DNA of 64,000 nucleotides from CAMYLY01 sp036397755 (lineage in GTDB: Bacteria > Gemmatimonadota > Gemmatimonadetes > Gemmatimonadales > GWC2-71-9), in NCBI GenBank assembly GCA_036397755.1, contig DASWII010000018.1, forward strand, positions 10,808 to 74,807, in the 5' to 3' direction. The notes beneath the pieces are model-generated. The model searched no databases, had not been told where the DNA came from, and worked only from the letters and a program-made list of their open reading frames with translations. A program made the translations under genes and the position numbers. Positions 34,648-43,816 of the stretch are shown here, one piece after another. Numbering within the stretch: position 1 is the first letter of the stretch; each line of letters opens with the position of its first letter.

Positions 34648-36030
34648 GTGCACGTTCCCTCCGTCATCTTTCGCGAGTACGACATCCGTGGTGTCGTCGA
34701 TCGCGAGCTGACGCCGGACGTCGCCCACGGTATCGGCCGCGCCGTGGCAACTCGCACCGCCCGCGCAATGGATCGTGCGCCGCGGCTGGTCGTTGGACGC
34801 GACAACCGACCGTCGGGCGAGCGGCTCGCGCGCGCGGTGCGCGACGGCATTGCCCTCACGGGCGCCACGGCGATCGACATCGGAACGGTGCCGACGCCCG
34901 CCCTGTATCTCGCGCTGCACGAACTGGACGTCGACGGCGGCATCCAGGTGACCGGCTCCCACAATCCCCCGGAGTTCAACGGGTTCAAGATGGTCGCCTT
35001 GGGGGAGACGCTGCACGGACCGGCTATTCAGGAGCTGCGGGCCATGATCGAGCGGGACGATACGGTCCAGGGCAACGGCTCGTTGGCGGTCAACGACTCG
35101 ATGCTCGACAGGTATGTGGACGCGATCACGCAGCGAAACGGTCCGTTGGCCCGCCCGATCAAGGTCGTCGTTGACTGCGGGAACGGTGTGACCAGCCTGG
35201 TGGCGGAGCGCACGCTGAGGGGGATCGGTGCCGAGGTGGTCCCGCTGTTCTGCGAATCGGACGGGACGTTCCCCAACCACCACCCCGACCCAACCGTCCT
35301 CAAGAACCTGCGGGATCTCCAGGAGCGGGTCCGGGGGGTCGACGCGGAGCTCGGGATAGCATTCGATGGCGACGGCGACCGCATCGGCGCCGTGGATGAG
35401 AACGGCACGGTCGTCTACGGGGATCAGCTGCTGGTACTCCTGGGACGGCACTTAGCGGAGCACGCCGGCCCGGGACATCCGGTGATCTTCGATGTGAAAT
35501 GCTCCATGGTGCTGGAGGAGGGCCTGCGCCGCGTGGGCCTGCGCCCGGAGATGTGGAAGACCGGGCACTCCTTGATCAAGGCCCGGATGAAGGAACTGCA
35601 CGCGCCGCTCGCTGGTGAGATGAGCGGGCACATGTTCTTCGGCGGCGACTACTACGGCTTTGACGACGCCCTGTTTGCCGCGGCACGGCTCCTGACGTTC
35701 CTCGGGGGCCGTCCGGGACCGTTGTCGGTGCTGTTGGCGGACCTGCCGCAGACGTATACCACGCCGGAGCTTCGGGTGGACTGTTCCGAAGCCGAGAAGT
35801 TCACGATCGTGGCGCGGGCTGCCGAGCACTTTGGCCGCAAGTACGCGACCGTCACGATTGACGGCGTGCGGATCGTCTTCGCCAACGGGTGGGGACTGCT
35901 GCGGGCGTCGAACACGCAACCGGCGCTCGTGCTCCGATTCGAAGCGACGAGCGAGGCCGACCTCGCCCGGTACCGCGGCGAAGTCGAGGACTGGCTCAGA
36001 GCACAGGGGGTCTCGCCAGGGGGCGCATGA
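34648..36030 (+). CDS. Phosphomannomutase/phosphoglucomutase (alpha-D-phosphohexomutase)
   Basis: 460 residues from GTG 34648. It interconverts hexose 1- and 6-phosphates, feeding nucleotide sugars for envelope polysaccharides. The active serine loop TGSHNPPEFNGFKM, the metal loop FDGDGDRIGAVDENG, the sugar-specificity loop GEMSGHMFF and the phosphate-binding RASNTQPALVLRFEA are all present. That GEMSGH form is the one seen in AlgC/ManB-type enzymes active on mannose and glucose phosphates, rather than GlmM. It overlaps the next gene by four bases. Confidence 0.93.
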   Translation: MHVPSVIFREYDIRGVVDRELTPDVAHGIGRAVATRTARAMDRAPRLVVGRDNRPSGERLARAVRDGIALTGATAIDIGTVPTPALYLALHELDVDGGIQVTGSHNPPEFNGFKMVALGETLHGPAIQELRAMIERDDTVQGNGSLAVNDSMLDRYVDAITQRNGPLARPIKVVVDCGNGVTSLVAERTLRGIGAEVVPLFCESDGTFPNHHPDPTVLKNLRDLQERVRGVDAELGIAFDGDGDRIGAVDENGTVVYGDQLLVLLGRHLAEHAGPGHPVIFDVKCSMVLEEGLRRVGLRPEMWKTGHSLIKARMKELHAPLAGEMSGHMFFGGDYYGFDDALFAAARLLTFLGGRPGPLSVLLADLPQTYTTPELRVDCSEAEKFTIVARAAEHFGRKYATVTIDGVRIVFANGWGLLRASNTQPALVLRFEATSEADLARYRGEVEDWLRAQGVSPGGA

Positions 36031-38564
36031 GCCTCCGTCGGTCGCTCCAGTTCGGCGTCCTCGGCGTCATTCTCGCGCTCATCGTCGGACGCTGGTTGGC
36101 GGTTGGGTACGCGGACGCGTCCTGGGCCGCGTCGGTCGGGGCCAGCGCCACCCACCAGTGGATCTGGACCCTCCGGTCGAAACTGGCCGTGTTCGCGTTC
36201 GCGACAGCCAGTGCGTGGTGCGTCGGGAATCTCTACCTCGTGTATCGGTCGATCGGCGCCGTCCACGTGCCGCGGCAGGTCGGAAACATCGAGATTCTCG
36301 AAGCGGTCCCGCGCGCCTACTTGCTCGCGGGGGCCGTGGGGCTCGGGCTCGTGCTAGCGATCGTGATCGCACACGATGCCGACAGCTGGTGGGCCGCCAG
36401 GGCGCTCAGCGGATCGCCGGTGACGTTGAACCTGCGCGACCCGCTCCTCGGTCACGACGCTTCCTACTATCTGTTCCGCCTGCCATGGCAACGCACCCTG
36501 CACACCTTCGCGACGATGCTCACGGTGGTGATGGTGCTCGTCGTGACGCTACTGTACGTGGCGGTCGGCGCGGTGCGACGCACGAGGAATCGCGTGCGTG
36601 TGGTCGGGCTGGCGCGGACGCACCTCGCGGGATTGCTGGCGCTGCTCGCGGCGGTGCTGCTGTGGGGCTATCGCCTGGAGCCGGCGGAGTACGTCGCGGG
36701 CGTGCACGGCGTACCGTTCGACGTCGTGTTGACACGCGTCCGCGTGCCGGTGGCGCGACTGCTGAGCGCGCTGGCGGTCGTTGCCGGCCTCTCGTCGCTC
36801 CTCTGGATCTGGATTGAACGTGTCGCGCTGACCATCGCGACATGGTCGGTGCTCGTTGGGGCGTCCATCGTCGGACATTACATTGCGCCGGCATTCGCCG
36901 CGGCGGTCCGCACGCCCGACGAACTGGCATTCGGCGACGCCGACCGCACGAGGGAGGTGTTCGAAGCGGTGGCCTACGGTGTGCCCCCCAACAGGCTGCC
37001 GTTTTCGCCCGCGGACCCAGCCGAGATTGCCAAGGGGCTGGCCGACGGGCCGGTGTGGGACGGGTTTGCGATTACGGTCGCCCTGGGGCGCACGGTGCCG
37101 CTCGATTCGTTCGAGCGGATTGGTGATGCGCGTCTCGCGGGCTTTCGTGACCCTGCGGGTCGGTTGCGACCCGTGTACCTCGTGCCTCGCGAGTTCGACC
37201 TGGACGCGGCGCAGCGCGACCGCGCGCTCAGTTGGGAAGCCGTACACCGCGGCGCCTTTGCTGCCTGGTCGGGTGTGCTGGCCGTGGCGGGGGATCAGGC
37301 TGGCGAGTCGGGAATGCCCCTGTACGTTCCGGACGTCACTCGGCCCGACGCACTCGTACCGGCGGCGACCCCAACCGCATTGCGTGACCCGCGCGTCTGG
37401 TTCGCACCAGGCCTGCGCGACTTCGCCATTGTCGGCGAGGAACCGGCCGGCGGTATTCCAGTCGGAGGAATTCTGGGTCGCCTTGCGTTCGCGTGGGTGT
37501 TGCAGAGCGCCAAGGTGCTGTCGCCGGCGGACGTGCCCTCGGGAGCGTGGCTCCTGTGGGAGCGGGACGCCACGCGGCGCTTGGAACGCTTCGCCCCGTT
37601 CGCCCGGTTTGGATTAGCGTATCCGACGGTGGTCGATGGTCGGCTGTACTGGGTCGCGTCCGGGTACGTGGCTGCGAGGGGGTTTCCGGGCACCAGACAA
37701 GTGGAATGGCGTGGCGATCGCATGCGGTACCTCCGCGCCGGCCTCGTCGGTGTGATCGAGGCCGCGACCGGCGCGACCAACGTGTACGTGCTGCGGGGGT
37801 CGGATCCGCTGACGCATGCTTGGGCGCTCTTGGTTCCGGAGATCCTCGAGCCGGCAGACGGCATGCCCACACCACTGCGCGATCAACTGCGATATCCCGC
37901 TGAACTGCTCACGGTCCAGCGTGGCCTGCTTACCAGGGAGCGCCCCGGATCGCAACCCAACGCGGCCGACCCCACGACCCTCAGGGAAATCGGACGCGCC
38001 GATGCGCCGATGTGGTGGGTTGGGCCCCTGCCCACGGATACGGTCCCGCGTCTCCGGCGGCTCTCGGTCGTGGACGCGGGTGCGGACGGCATCGCGGTCC
38101 TATTCTTGGATGGAACCGTCCGCGACGGTGGGCCGGTCCTGGACGTCATCGATCTCGGCATGTGGTCGGGAACACCCGGGCCCACCGAGGCAGCTCGGCG
38201 ACTAACGGCTGCGGACCCCGATGACATCCAGATCTCCGGTCTCGTGCGATCGGTGCTCACCGACGCTGGCGTCGTGTATTTTCGCAGCCTCTACGAGGCA
38301 GCCGCCGATGACGCCGCTCCCGCGCTCGTGGGCGTGAAGGCCTCCTGGAACGGCGTGGAGGCATCCGGGGCGACTCTCCGCGAGGTGGCTGAGCGTTTGG
38401 AGCGGTCGCAGCCTGAGGGTGGACGCTCGGCGCGGTGGGACGAAGTGCGGCGCTGGTTCGGACGGCTCGACGCGGCGCGGCGCGCGGGGGACTGGGGGGC
38501 GTTCGGCGAGGCCTACGACGCGTTGCGCCAGTTGGTCAACCTACCGGCCGATTCGTTGCCGTGA
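36027..38564 (+). CDS. UPF0182-family membrane protein
   Basis: 845 residues from ATG 36027. The first 300 residues hold about seven helices and the motif LGHDASYYLFRLPW, which is typical of the UPF0182 family. The rest is a large extracytoplasmic region with conserved features such as FAPGLRDFAIVGEEP. The family has no proven function; it occurs in actinobacteria, cyanobacteria and several others. The length is slightly under the usual 900-1000 residues. It begins inside the end of the hexomutase gene and so is probably co-transcribed with it. Confidence 0.88.
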   Translation: MSLRRSLQFGVLGVILALIVGRWLAVGYADASWAASVGASATHQWIWTLRSKLAVFAFATASAWCVGNLYLVYRSIGAVHVPRQVGNIEILEAVPRAYLLAGAVGLGLVLAIVIAHDADSWWAARALSGSPVTLNLRDPLLGHDASYYLFRLPWQRTLHTFATMLTVVMVLVVTLLYVAVGAVRRTRNRVRVVGLARTHLAGLLALLAAVLLWGYRLEPAEYVAGVHGVPFDVVLTRVRVPVARLLSALAVVAGLSSLLWIWIERVALTIATWSVLVGASIVGHYIAPAFAAAVRTPDELAFGDADRTREVFEAVAYGVPPNRLPFSPADPAEIAKGLADGPVWDGFAITVALGRTVPLDSFERIGDARLAGFRDPAGRLRPVYLVPREFDLDAAQRDRALSWEAVHRGAFAAWSGVLAVAGDQAGESGMPLYVPDVTRPDALVPAATPTALRDPRVWFAPGLRDFAIVGEEPAGGIPVGGILGRLAFAWVLQSAKVLSPADVPSGAWLLWERDATRRLERFAPFARFGLAYPTVVDGRLYWVASGYVAARGFPGTRQVEWRGDRMRYLRAGLVGVIEAATGATNVYVLRGSDPLTHAWALLVPEILEPADGMPTPLRDQLRYPAELLTVQRGLLTRERPGSQPNAADPTTLREIGRADAPMWWVGPLPTDTVPRLRRLSVVDAGADGIAVLFLDGTVRDGGPVLDVIDLGMWSGTPGPTEAARRLTAADPDDIQISGLVRSVLTDAGVVYFRSLYEAAADDAAPALVGVKASWNGVEASGATLREVAERLERSQPEGGRSARWDEVRRWFGRLDAARRAGDWGAFGEAYDALRQLVNLPADSLP

Positions 38565-38569
38565 GACGG

Positions 38570-38598
38570 TTGCTGCTCTATCGAGGCGCCAGTAGGTT
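38570..38598 (+). promoter_or_regulatory. Promoter of arcC, TTGCTG-N17-TAGGTT, with leaderless start
   Basis: TTGCTG (38570-38575) and TAGGTT (38593-38598) are separated by 17 bases. The predicted transcription start is at or within a few bases of the arcC GTG (38608). No Shine-Dalgarno precedes that GTG; the preceding bases ACCTCCT even resemble the anti-Shine-Dalgarno. A leaderless mRNA is the simplest reading. Confidence 0.5.
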
Positions 38599-38607
38599 GC
38601 ACCTCCT

Positions 38608-39567
38608 GTGACGACATCTCCGGGCACCATCGTGGTCGCGGTGGGTGGCAACGCCCTGGCCCCGCCGGGACGGCGGGCGACCATTCACGAGCAGTTCGCG
38701 CACACGCGCGCGTCGCTGCACGCCGTGGTCTTGCTGGCAGAACGGGGCTGGAACATCACCATCGTGCATGGGAACGGACCGCAGGTCGGTGACGAGCTGG
38801 AGCGGGCGGAGTTGGCGGCGACACGGGTCGAGCCCCTTCCGCTCGGCGTGCTCGTGGCGGCGACGGCGGGCTGGATCGGCTACATGGTACAGCAGTCGCT
38901 GCAGAATGCGCTTGACCTGGCTGGCGTCGATCGCGAGGTGCTCACAGTGATCACGCAGTCCGTGGTGCAGCGGGATGATCCGGCGCTGCGGCAGTCAACC
39001 AAGCCGATCGGGCACGAACTGAGTCTTGACGCACGCCGACGATTGGAGGCGGAAGGGCGGGTGGTGGGGCAGGACGGGGCGGGGCGGTGGCGTCGGCTGG
39101 CGCCGAGCCCGGTGCCGGTGGACGTGGTGGAAGCAGACGCTGTGCGGCGCCTGGTGGCCGAAGGGAAGATCGTGGTTGCGGCGGGCGGCGGTGGTCCGCC
39201 GGTGTATCGGGATGAGCGGCAGGGTTGGGAAGGTGTGGACGCGGTGGTCGACAAGGATCGCGTCGCCGCCGTGCTTGGCGCTCGTCTCGGGGCGGACACG
39301 CTGTTGATTCTTACCGATGTGGACGCGGTGTATCGTGACTGGGGTCAGCTCACGGCGCGGCCGCTGCGGCGCATGTCGGTGCGGGAGGCACGTGCGGTGG
39401 TGCAGGACGGTGGACTCGGGACGGGCAGCATGCGTCCCAAGGTCGAGGCGGCGATAGAATTCGTCACACAGGGCGGACGACGCGCGACAATTGCGCACCT
39501 GGAGCACGGGCTCGACGCGCTGGAGGGACGGACGGGGACAACCATCGTGGAAGGGGAAGGCTCGTGA
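38608..39567 (+). CDS. arcC: Carbamate kinase
   Basis: 319 residues from GTG 38608. The amino acid kinase fold is clear: VVAVGGNAL at the N-terminus, HGNGPQVGDE, VVAAGGGGPPV and the ATP-site segment TDVDAVY. The enzyme makes ATP from carbamoyl phosphate or runs in reverse. No arginine deiminase or ornithine carbamoyltransferase gene is nearby. Instead arcC overlaps sucC by four bases and heads a run of energy-related genes, so its role may be nucleotide or carbamoyl phosphate balance rather than arginine fermentation. Confidence 0.93.
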   Translation: MTTSPGTIVVAVGGNALAPPGRRATIHEQFAHTRASLHAVVLLAERGWNITIVHGNGPQVGDELERAELAATRVEPLPLGVLVAATAGWIGYMVQQSLQNALDLAGVDREVLTVITQSVVQRDDPALRQSTKPIGHELSLDARRRLEAEGRVVGQDGAGRWRRLAPSPVPVDVVEADAVRRLVAEGKIVVAAGGGGPPVYRDERQGWEGVDAVVDKDRVAAVLGARLGADTLLILTDVDAVYRDWGQLTARPLRRMSVREARAVVQDGGLGTGSMRPKVEAAIEFVTQGGRRATIAHLEHGLDALEGRTGTTIVEGEGS

Positions 39568-40703
39568 ACCTACATGAATACCAGGCTCGGGCGCTGCTGA
39601 AGGCGGCCGGGATACCGGTGCCGGATGGCGATGTGGCGACCACGCCGAATGATGCGGAGGCGATCGCGGCGCGGCTCGGTGGCAGGGTGGCGGTAAAGGC
39701 TCAGGTCCATGCTGGCGGGCGCGGCAAGGCCGGTGGGGTGAAGCTGGCGGAGTCCCCGGGGGAAGCGCGCGCACACGCCGAAGCAATTCTCGGTATGCAA
39801 ATCAAGGGACTGACGGTGCAGAAGGTGCTCGTCGTGCCCGCGGCAGCGATCGAGACGGAGAGCTATGTGGGAGTGATCGTCGACCGCGTATCGCAGTGTC
39901 CGCTGGTGATGGTCAGCCCTGCCGGCGGTGTGGACATTGAGGAGGTGGCGGCTAAGACGCCCGAGAAGATCTTCCGACGCGTGGTGGATCCGCGCTACGG
40001 CCTCTTGCCCTACGAAGCAATGGCGCTTGGCTTCCGACTCTACGACGACGTGCGCTTGGTACGGCAGGCCGCGGGCATCATGCGTCAGCTGTACGTCGCG
40101 TTTCTGCAGGCGGGCGCGTCGCTTGCGGAGATCAATCCCCTGGTGACGACGCCCGAAGGCGAGGTCGTCGCGCTGGATGCGAAGATCGGCGTTGATGACA
40201 ACGAGCTGGCACGGCGGCCGGCGATCGCCAACCTGCGGGATCTCTCCGCCGAGGATCCGCACGAGGTGGAGGCGCGGGAGGCGGGCCTGTCGTACATCAA
40301 GCTGGATGGCAACGTGGGGTGTTGCGTGAACGGGGCCGGTCTGGCGATGGCGACCATGGACCTCGTCAAGTACTACGGCGGTGATCCGGCGAACTTTCTT
40401 GACATTGGCGGAAGCAGCAATCCGCAGAAGGTGGTGACGGCGCTGCGCATCATCACCAGCGACCCCAGTGTGAAGAGCATCCTGTTCAACATCTTCGGTG
40501 GCATCACGCGGTGCGACGATGTGGCCAACGGCATCGTGGAGGCGACACGTCAGGTCGATCTCGATCGCCCAATGGTCATTCGCCTGACCGGCACCAACGA
40601 AGAGGCGGCGGTGCGCATCCTGGAGGATGCCGGGTTCAGCGCATTGACCGACATGGATGAGGCGGTGGAGCGAGCGGTGGCGCTCGCTGGGGAGGCGGCA
40701 TGA
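39564..40703 (+). CDS. sucC: Succinate-CoA ligase subunit beta
   Basis: 379 residues from GTG 39564. The beta subunit of the TCA-cycle enzyme that makes ATP or GTP from succinyl-CoA. The N-terminus MNLHEYQARALLKAAGIPVP, the ATP-grasp region VKAQVHAGGRGKAGGVK and the C-terminal GGSSNPQKV and NIFGGITRCDDVA segments are standard. It overlaps arcC and sucD by four bases each, so all three are probably translated together. Confidence 0.97.
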   Translation: MNLHEYQARALLKAAGIPVPDGDVATTPNDAEAIAARLGGRVAVKAQVHAGGRGKAGGVKLAESPGEARAHAEAILGMQIKGLTVQKVLVVPAAAIETESYVGVIVDRVSQCPLVMVSPAGGVDIEEVAAKTPEKIFRRVVDPRYGLLPYEAMALGFRLYDDVRLVRQAAGIMRQLYVAFLQAGASLAEINPLVTTPEGEVVALDAKIGVDDNELARRPAIANLRDLSAEDPHEVEAREAGLSYIKLDGNVGCCVNGAGLAMATMDLVKYYGGDPANFLDIGGSSNPQKVVTALRIITSDPSVKSILFNIFGGITRCDDVANGIVEATRQVDLDRPMVIRLTGTNEEAAVRILEDAGFSALTDMDEAVERAVALAGEAA

Positions 40704-41569
40704 GCATCTTCATCGATCGAGATACGCGATTGGTGGTGCAGGGCATCACCGGTCGGGACGGCGCGTTTCATACGAAGCAGATGCTGGAGTACGGCACTAG
40801 TGTCGTGGCTGGTGTCACCCCCGGCAAAGGCGGCCAGCGGTTCGATCAGCGGGTGCCGGTCTTCAACACGGTCGCGGACGCCGTCGAGGAGACGGGGGCG
40901 AATACGTCGGTGATCTACGTGCCCGCGCAGTTCGCGGCCGATGCGGTGTACGAGGCCGCCGATGCCGGAGTAGACCTGATCGTGTGCATCACCGAAGGGG
41001 TACCGGTGCTCGACATGACCCGAGTCATGCCGTTCTTGCGCGAGGCCAACGTGCGACTCATCGGTCCGAACTGCCCCGGCGTGATCTCACCAGGTCGGGC
41101 CAAGGTCGGCATCATTCCCGGTCGTATCTGTCGCGAGGGGAGTATTGGCGTCGTCTCGCGTTCGGGGACGCTGACGTACGAAATCATCCACCAGTTGAGC
41201 CGACATGAGTATGGGCAGTCCACGTGTGTCGGCATCGGCGGGGACCCCATCATCGGCACCAACTTCACCGACTGCCTTGCCGCGTTCGAGGCCGACGAGA
41301 TGACGAGCGCGATCGTCATGATCGGCGAGATCGGGGGAACAGACGAGCAGGAGGCTGCGAAGTTCGTGCGTGAGCACGTGAGCAAACCGGTTGTGGGCTT
41401 CATCGCCGGGCAGACGGCGCCGCCCGGGCGTCGCATGGGTCACGCCGGCGCGATCATCTCGGGCTCGTCGGGAACCGCTGCGGAGAAGATCGCGGCCTTC
41501 GAGGCGGCCGGCATCAGCGTCATGCGGCGGCCCGCCGATGTCGTGCCGTTGCTACAGGAGCGCACGTAG
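40700..41569 (+). CDS. sucD: Succinate-CoA ligase subunit alpha
   Basis: 289 residues. The alpha subunit binds CoA and carries the phosphohistidine. Recognisable are the nucleotide/CoA-binding QGITGRDGAFHTKQMLEYG, the NCPGVISP loop and GRRMGHAGAII with the active histidine. It forms the heterodimer or tetramer with SucC. ATG 40700 overlaps the sucC stop. Confidence 0.97.
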   Translation: MSIFIDRDTRLVVQGITGRDGAFHTKQMLEYGTSVVAGVTPGKGGQRFDQRVPVFNTVADAVEETGANTSVIYVPAQFAADAVYEAADAGVDLIVCITEGVPVLDMTRVMPFLREANVRLIGPNCPGVISPGRAKVGIIPGRICREGSIGVVSRSGTLTYEIIHQLSRHEYGQSTCVGIGGDPIIGTNFTDCLAAFEADEMTSAIVMIGEIGGTDEQEAAKFVREHVSKPVVGFIAGQTAPPGRRMGHAGAIISGSSGTAAEKIAAFEAAGISVMRRPADVVPLLQERT

Positions 41570-41574
41570 CGCTC

Positions 41575-42465
41575 ATGAAGCTCGTCGAGCTGCTCGACCG
41601 CCAGCGGATCCTGGTTCCGCTCGAGGCTGCGAACCTCGAGGAGGCGGTCGGGGCCCTTGCCCGGACTATCGGCACGGCGAGCGGGCATACGCGCCCACTC
41701 GAAGTGGATGCACGCGAACGCGTGGCGACGACAGTGGTGACGGTGGGGTCTGCGTTCCTCGTGCACCTCCGCAGCGCGGACGTCTCGGTACTACAGGCGG
41801 CCCTGGGTGTGGCGCCCACACCACTCCCGCGCACGGAGGGTGGGCAACAGACTGGGCGGATCGTCGTACTCCTCGTCGCGCCTCCCCGCGAATCTTCGTT
41901 GCGGCTGCGCGCCGCCGGAGCGTTCGGGATCGTCCTGACCAGAGACGAGATGGTGCGCGCGCTGCTGGCGGCGAGGGACGCGGACGACGTCATCACGTCG
42001 GCGCTCTGGGCGGGGATCGAGTTGCCGGGCTACCTCACGGTGCGCGATGTGATGGCGCCCCAGCACCTGGCGTTACGGCCCGATTCGACCCTAGGGGAAG
42101 CCGCGCAGCTCATGGTTACACACGACATCCCCGCGCTGCCGGTCGTGTCCGAAACAAACGAGGTGCTCGGGGTCGTGACCCATCGAGACCTCCTGCGCCA
42201 CTTACTCCCGCTGTACGTGAAGCGATTGAACAGTCCGGATTTCCGCAAACACCCCGCGCGGGGGCGGGGCACGGATCCGCACGAAGTTCCGGTGCGGGAC
42301 GTCATGGATCGCACCGTGCTTTGCGTGTCCGATGATCAGACGCTGGGGGAGATTGCCACCATGATGCTGAATCGCAACGTCGACCGTTTTCCGGTCGTGC
42401 GGGACGGCGCATTGGTAGGGTTTCTCACTCGCGGCGACATCGTGCGGCGCTTGTTGGGCCCCTAA
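41575..42465 (+). CDS. PTS EIIA-like domain fused to two CBS domains
   Basis: 296 residues. Residues 1-145 resemble the EIIA(Fru/Ntr) fold (opening MKLVELLDRQRILVPLEA), and His64 in GSAFLVHLRS is near the position of the phosphorylated histidine. The usual GxAxPH motif is altered there, with one extra residue. Two CBS domains follow (about 155-210 and 239-296, beginning VRDVMAPQHL and VRDVMDRTVL), which typically bind adenine nucleotides. No transport component is nearby. Its place after sucCD and before ndk suggests an energy-sensing regulator; this is inference. Confidence 0.83.
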   Translation: MKLVELLDRQRILVPLEAANLEEAVGALARTIGTASGHTRPLEVDARERVATTVVTVGSAFLVHLRSADVSVLQAALGVAPTPLPRTEGGQQTGRIVVLLVAPPRESSLRLRAAGAFGIVLTRDEMVRALLAARDADDVITSALWAGIELPGYLTVRDVMAPQHLALRPDSTLGEAAQLMVTHDIPALPVVSETNEVLGVVTHRDLLRHLLPLYVKRLNSPDFRKHPARGRGTDPHEVPVRDVMDRTVLCVSDDQTLGEIATMMLNRNVDRFPVVRDGALVGFLTRGDIVRRLLGP

Positions 42466-42503
42466 TCACCGAGATTGCTCATTCAACCAGAAGGCGAAGA
42501 CAC

Positions 42504-42944
42504 GTGCGAACAACGACTCTTGCGATCATCAAGCCCGACGCCGTGGCGGCGGGCAAGGCCGGAAGAGTGCTGGCACATCTGGAGGCGGCCGCATTCCAAG
42601 TGCGGGCCGCTAGGATGGTGCGTCTCTCCGTGGCCGAGGCCGAAGCGTTTTATGGCGTGCACCGCGACCGCCCCTTCTTCCGGTCGCTCGTCACGTTCAT
42701 GACGTCGGGTCCGTGCATCCCAATGGTGCTCGAGCGTGACGATGCGGTGCCGCACCTGCGCATCGTGATCGGGGCGACGGACCCCGCCGAGGCCGAGCCA
42801 GGCACCGTCCGCCGCCTGTTCGCGGAGTCCAAGGAGCGTAATGCAATCCACGCGTCAGACTCGGCGGAAACCGCCGCGCGCGAGGTCACGTTCTTCTTCC
42901 CCGACGGCGAGTTGGCCAGGCTGTGGGGAACCGGGTCTGATTGA
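42504..42944 (+). CDS. ndk: Nucleoside diphosphate kinase
   Basis: 146 residues from GTG 42504. It transfers gamma-phosphate between nucleoside di- and triphosphates through a phosphohistidine. The N-terminal TLAIIKPDAV and the active-site segment RNAIHASDS (His near 116) are conserved. The usual active-site neighbourhood is intact, though the middle (FMTSGPCIPMVLERDDAV) is somewhat divergent. The stop codon lies inside the -35 element of the next operon. Confidence 0.95.
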   Translation: MRTTTLAIIKPDAVAAGKAGRVLAHLEAAAFQVRAARMVRLSVAEAEAFYGVHRDRPFFRSLVTFMTSGPCIPMVLERDDAVPHLRIVIGATDPAEAEPGTVRRLFAESKERNAIHASDSAETAAREVTFFFPDGELARLWGTGSD

Positions 42945-42969
42945 CCCAAGTCGCAGTCGCGGCTACTGT
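42941..42969 (+). promoter_or_regulatory. Promoter of the yceD-rpmF-fab run, TTGACC-N17-TACTGT, leaderless
   Basis: TTGACC (42941-42946, overlapping the ndk stop) and TACTGT (42964-42969) are 17 bases apart. The ATG of the next gene (42978) begins eight bases after the -10, so transcription would start at or next to the initiation codon. No Shine-Dalgarno is visible. Confidence 0.55.
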
Positions 42970-42977
42970 TAACGGCT

Positions 42978-43493
42978 ATGCTATTTGTGGATCTCGGCGA
43001 GGTCCGGCGGGGACCGGTTGCCGTCGGCGTTCAGGTCGAGCCCCCGGATCAGGTGTTCGCCGACATCGAGTACGCGATTAGCGCGCCGGTCGTGCTGCGC
43101 GGACGCCTCTCAGAGAGCGGGCGCGACGAGTACTATTTCACGGGTCGCCTCACTACTCAGGTGATCGTGCCCTGCCGGCGCTGTCTGAGGGAGGTGCCAA
43201 CCGGCATCGATGCCGAGCTGGGGGCGCTGTTCACTGAGGAGGACTCCGACGACCCAGCAGCGTATCCGCTGGTGAAGGAGGATGGAGCGCTGGATCTGCG
43301 AGCCATGGTTCGCGAGACCCTGCTCCTGCACATGCCGGAGTACGCGCTGTGCCGCGACGACTGCAAAGGGCTGTGTGCGCGGTGTGGTGCCGACTGGAAC
43401 GAGGGCCCATGTGAGTGCCGGTCGGAGCCTGACCTTCGATGGGCCGCGCTCCAGGCGCTGACGGCTCGCACGGACGAGTCAGAGGAGAGTTGA
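42978..43493 (+). CDS. YceD/DUF177-family protein
   Basis: 171 residues. DUF177 proteins are encoded directly upstream of rpmF in most bacteria and are linked to 23S rRNA metabolism in plants and E. coli. A first cysteine pair lies in CRRCLREV and the C-terminal end has a cysteine cluster (CRDDCKGLCARCGADWNEG) that matches the family's possible metal site. ATG 42978 follows a promoter by eight bases. rpmF starts three bases after the stop. Confidence 0.9.
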   Translation: MLFVDLGEVRRGPVAVGVQVEPPDQVFADIEYAISAPVVLRGRLSESGRDEYYFTGRLTTQVIVPCRRCLREVPTGIDAELGALFTEEDSDDPAAYPLVKEDGALDLRAMVRETLLLHMPEYALCRDDCKGLCARCGADWNEGPCECRSEPDLRWAALQALTARTDESEES

Positions 43494-43496
43494 AGG

Positions 43497-43679
43497 ATGG
43501 CGGTACCAAAAAGACGGACGTCGAAGACGCGAAAACGCAAGCGCCGCACGCACGACAAGGCGCCGCGCATCGCCCTGCAACCGTGTCCGCGTTGTGGTGA
43601 CCCGCGGCGACCCCACCGAGTGTGTCCGAGCTGCGGATTCTACGGAGGTGTACAACGCGTCGCGATCGAGGACGAGTAG
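43497..43679 (+). CDS. rpmF: 50S ribosomal protein L32
   Basis: 60 residues with the typical MAVPKRRTSKTRKRKRRTH N-terminus and a zinc ribbon (CPRCGDPRRPHRVCPSCG). The four cysteines indicate the zinc-containing (C+) paralogue. The gene has a good ribosome site (AAGGA) and follows the DUF177 gene, the standard arrangement. The usual next gene, plsX, is absent; fabH follows instead. Confidence 0.97.
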   Translation: MAVPKRRTSKTRKRKRRTHDKAPRIALQPCPRCGDPRRPHRVCPSCGFYGGVQRVAIEDE

Positions 43680-43682
43680 ACT

Positions 43683-43699
43683 CACGGCGAACAGCCGTG
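43683..43699 (+). terminator. Weak hairpin after rpmF
   Basis: CACGGC and GCCGTG form a six-base-pair stem with a five-base loop just after the rpmF stop. No U-run follows, so this may be an attenuator-like or factor-dependent element rather than an intrinsic terminator. Confidence 0.3.
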
Positions 43700-43816
43700 T
43701 GAAGCGAACGCCCTAAGTTACTGCGGTAGAATACGTTAAGTGTTGCGTTTTGAGGTGGTGCATCACTTGGAGTTGTCGAGTCCCTCCTCCGGCGCGGCGC
43801 TACACGGAGCCCGTGG
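43700..43816 (+). promoter_or_regulatory. Intergenic region with possible fabH promoter
   Basis: The gap before fabH holds a good -10 (TAGAAT, 43727-43732) but no convincing -35 at 16-18 bases. Two TAAG-type elements (43714 and 43737) could also serve. An imperfect 12-base palindrome, GTGGTGCATCAC (43755-43766), could be an operator. This is tentative. Confidence 0.3.

Noticed and set aside
43683..43699. A strong intrinsic terminator after rpmF
   Set aside because: The stem is only six base pairs and no U-run follows, so it was kept as a weak hairpin only.
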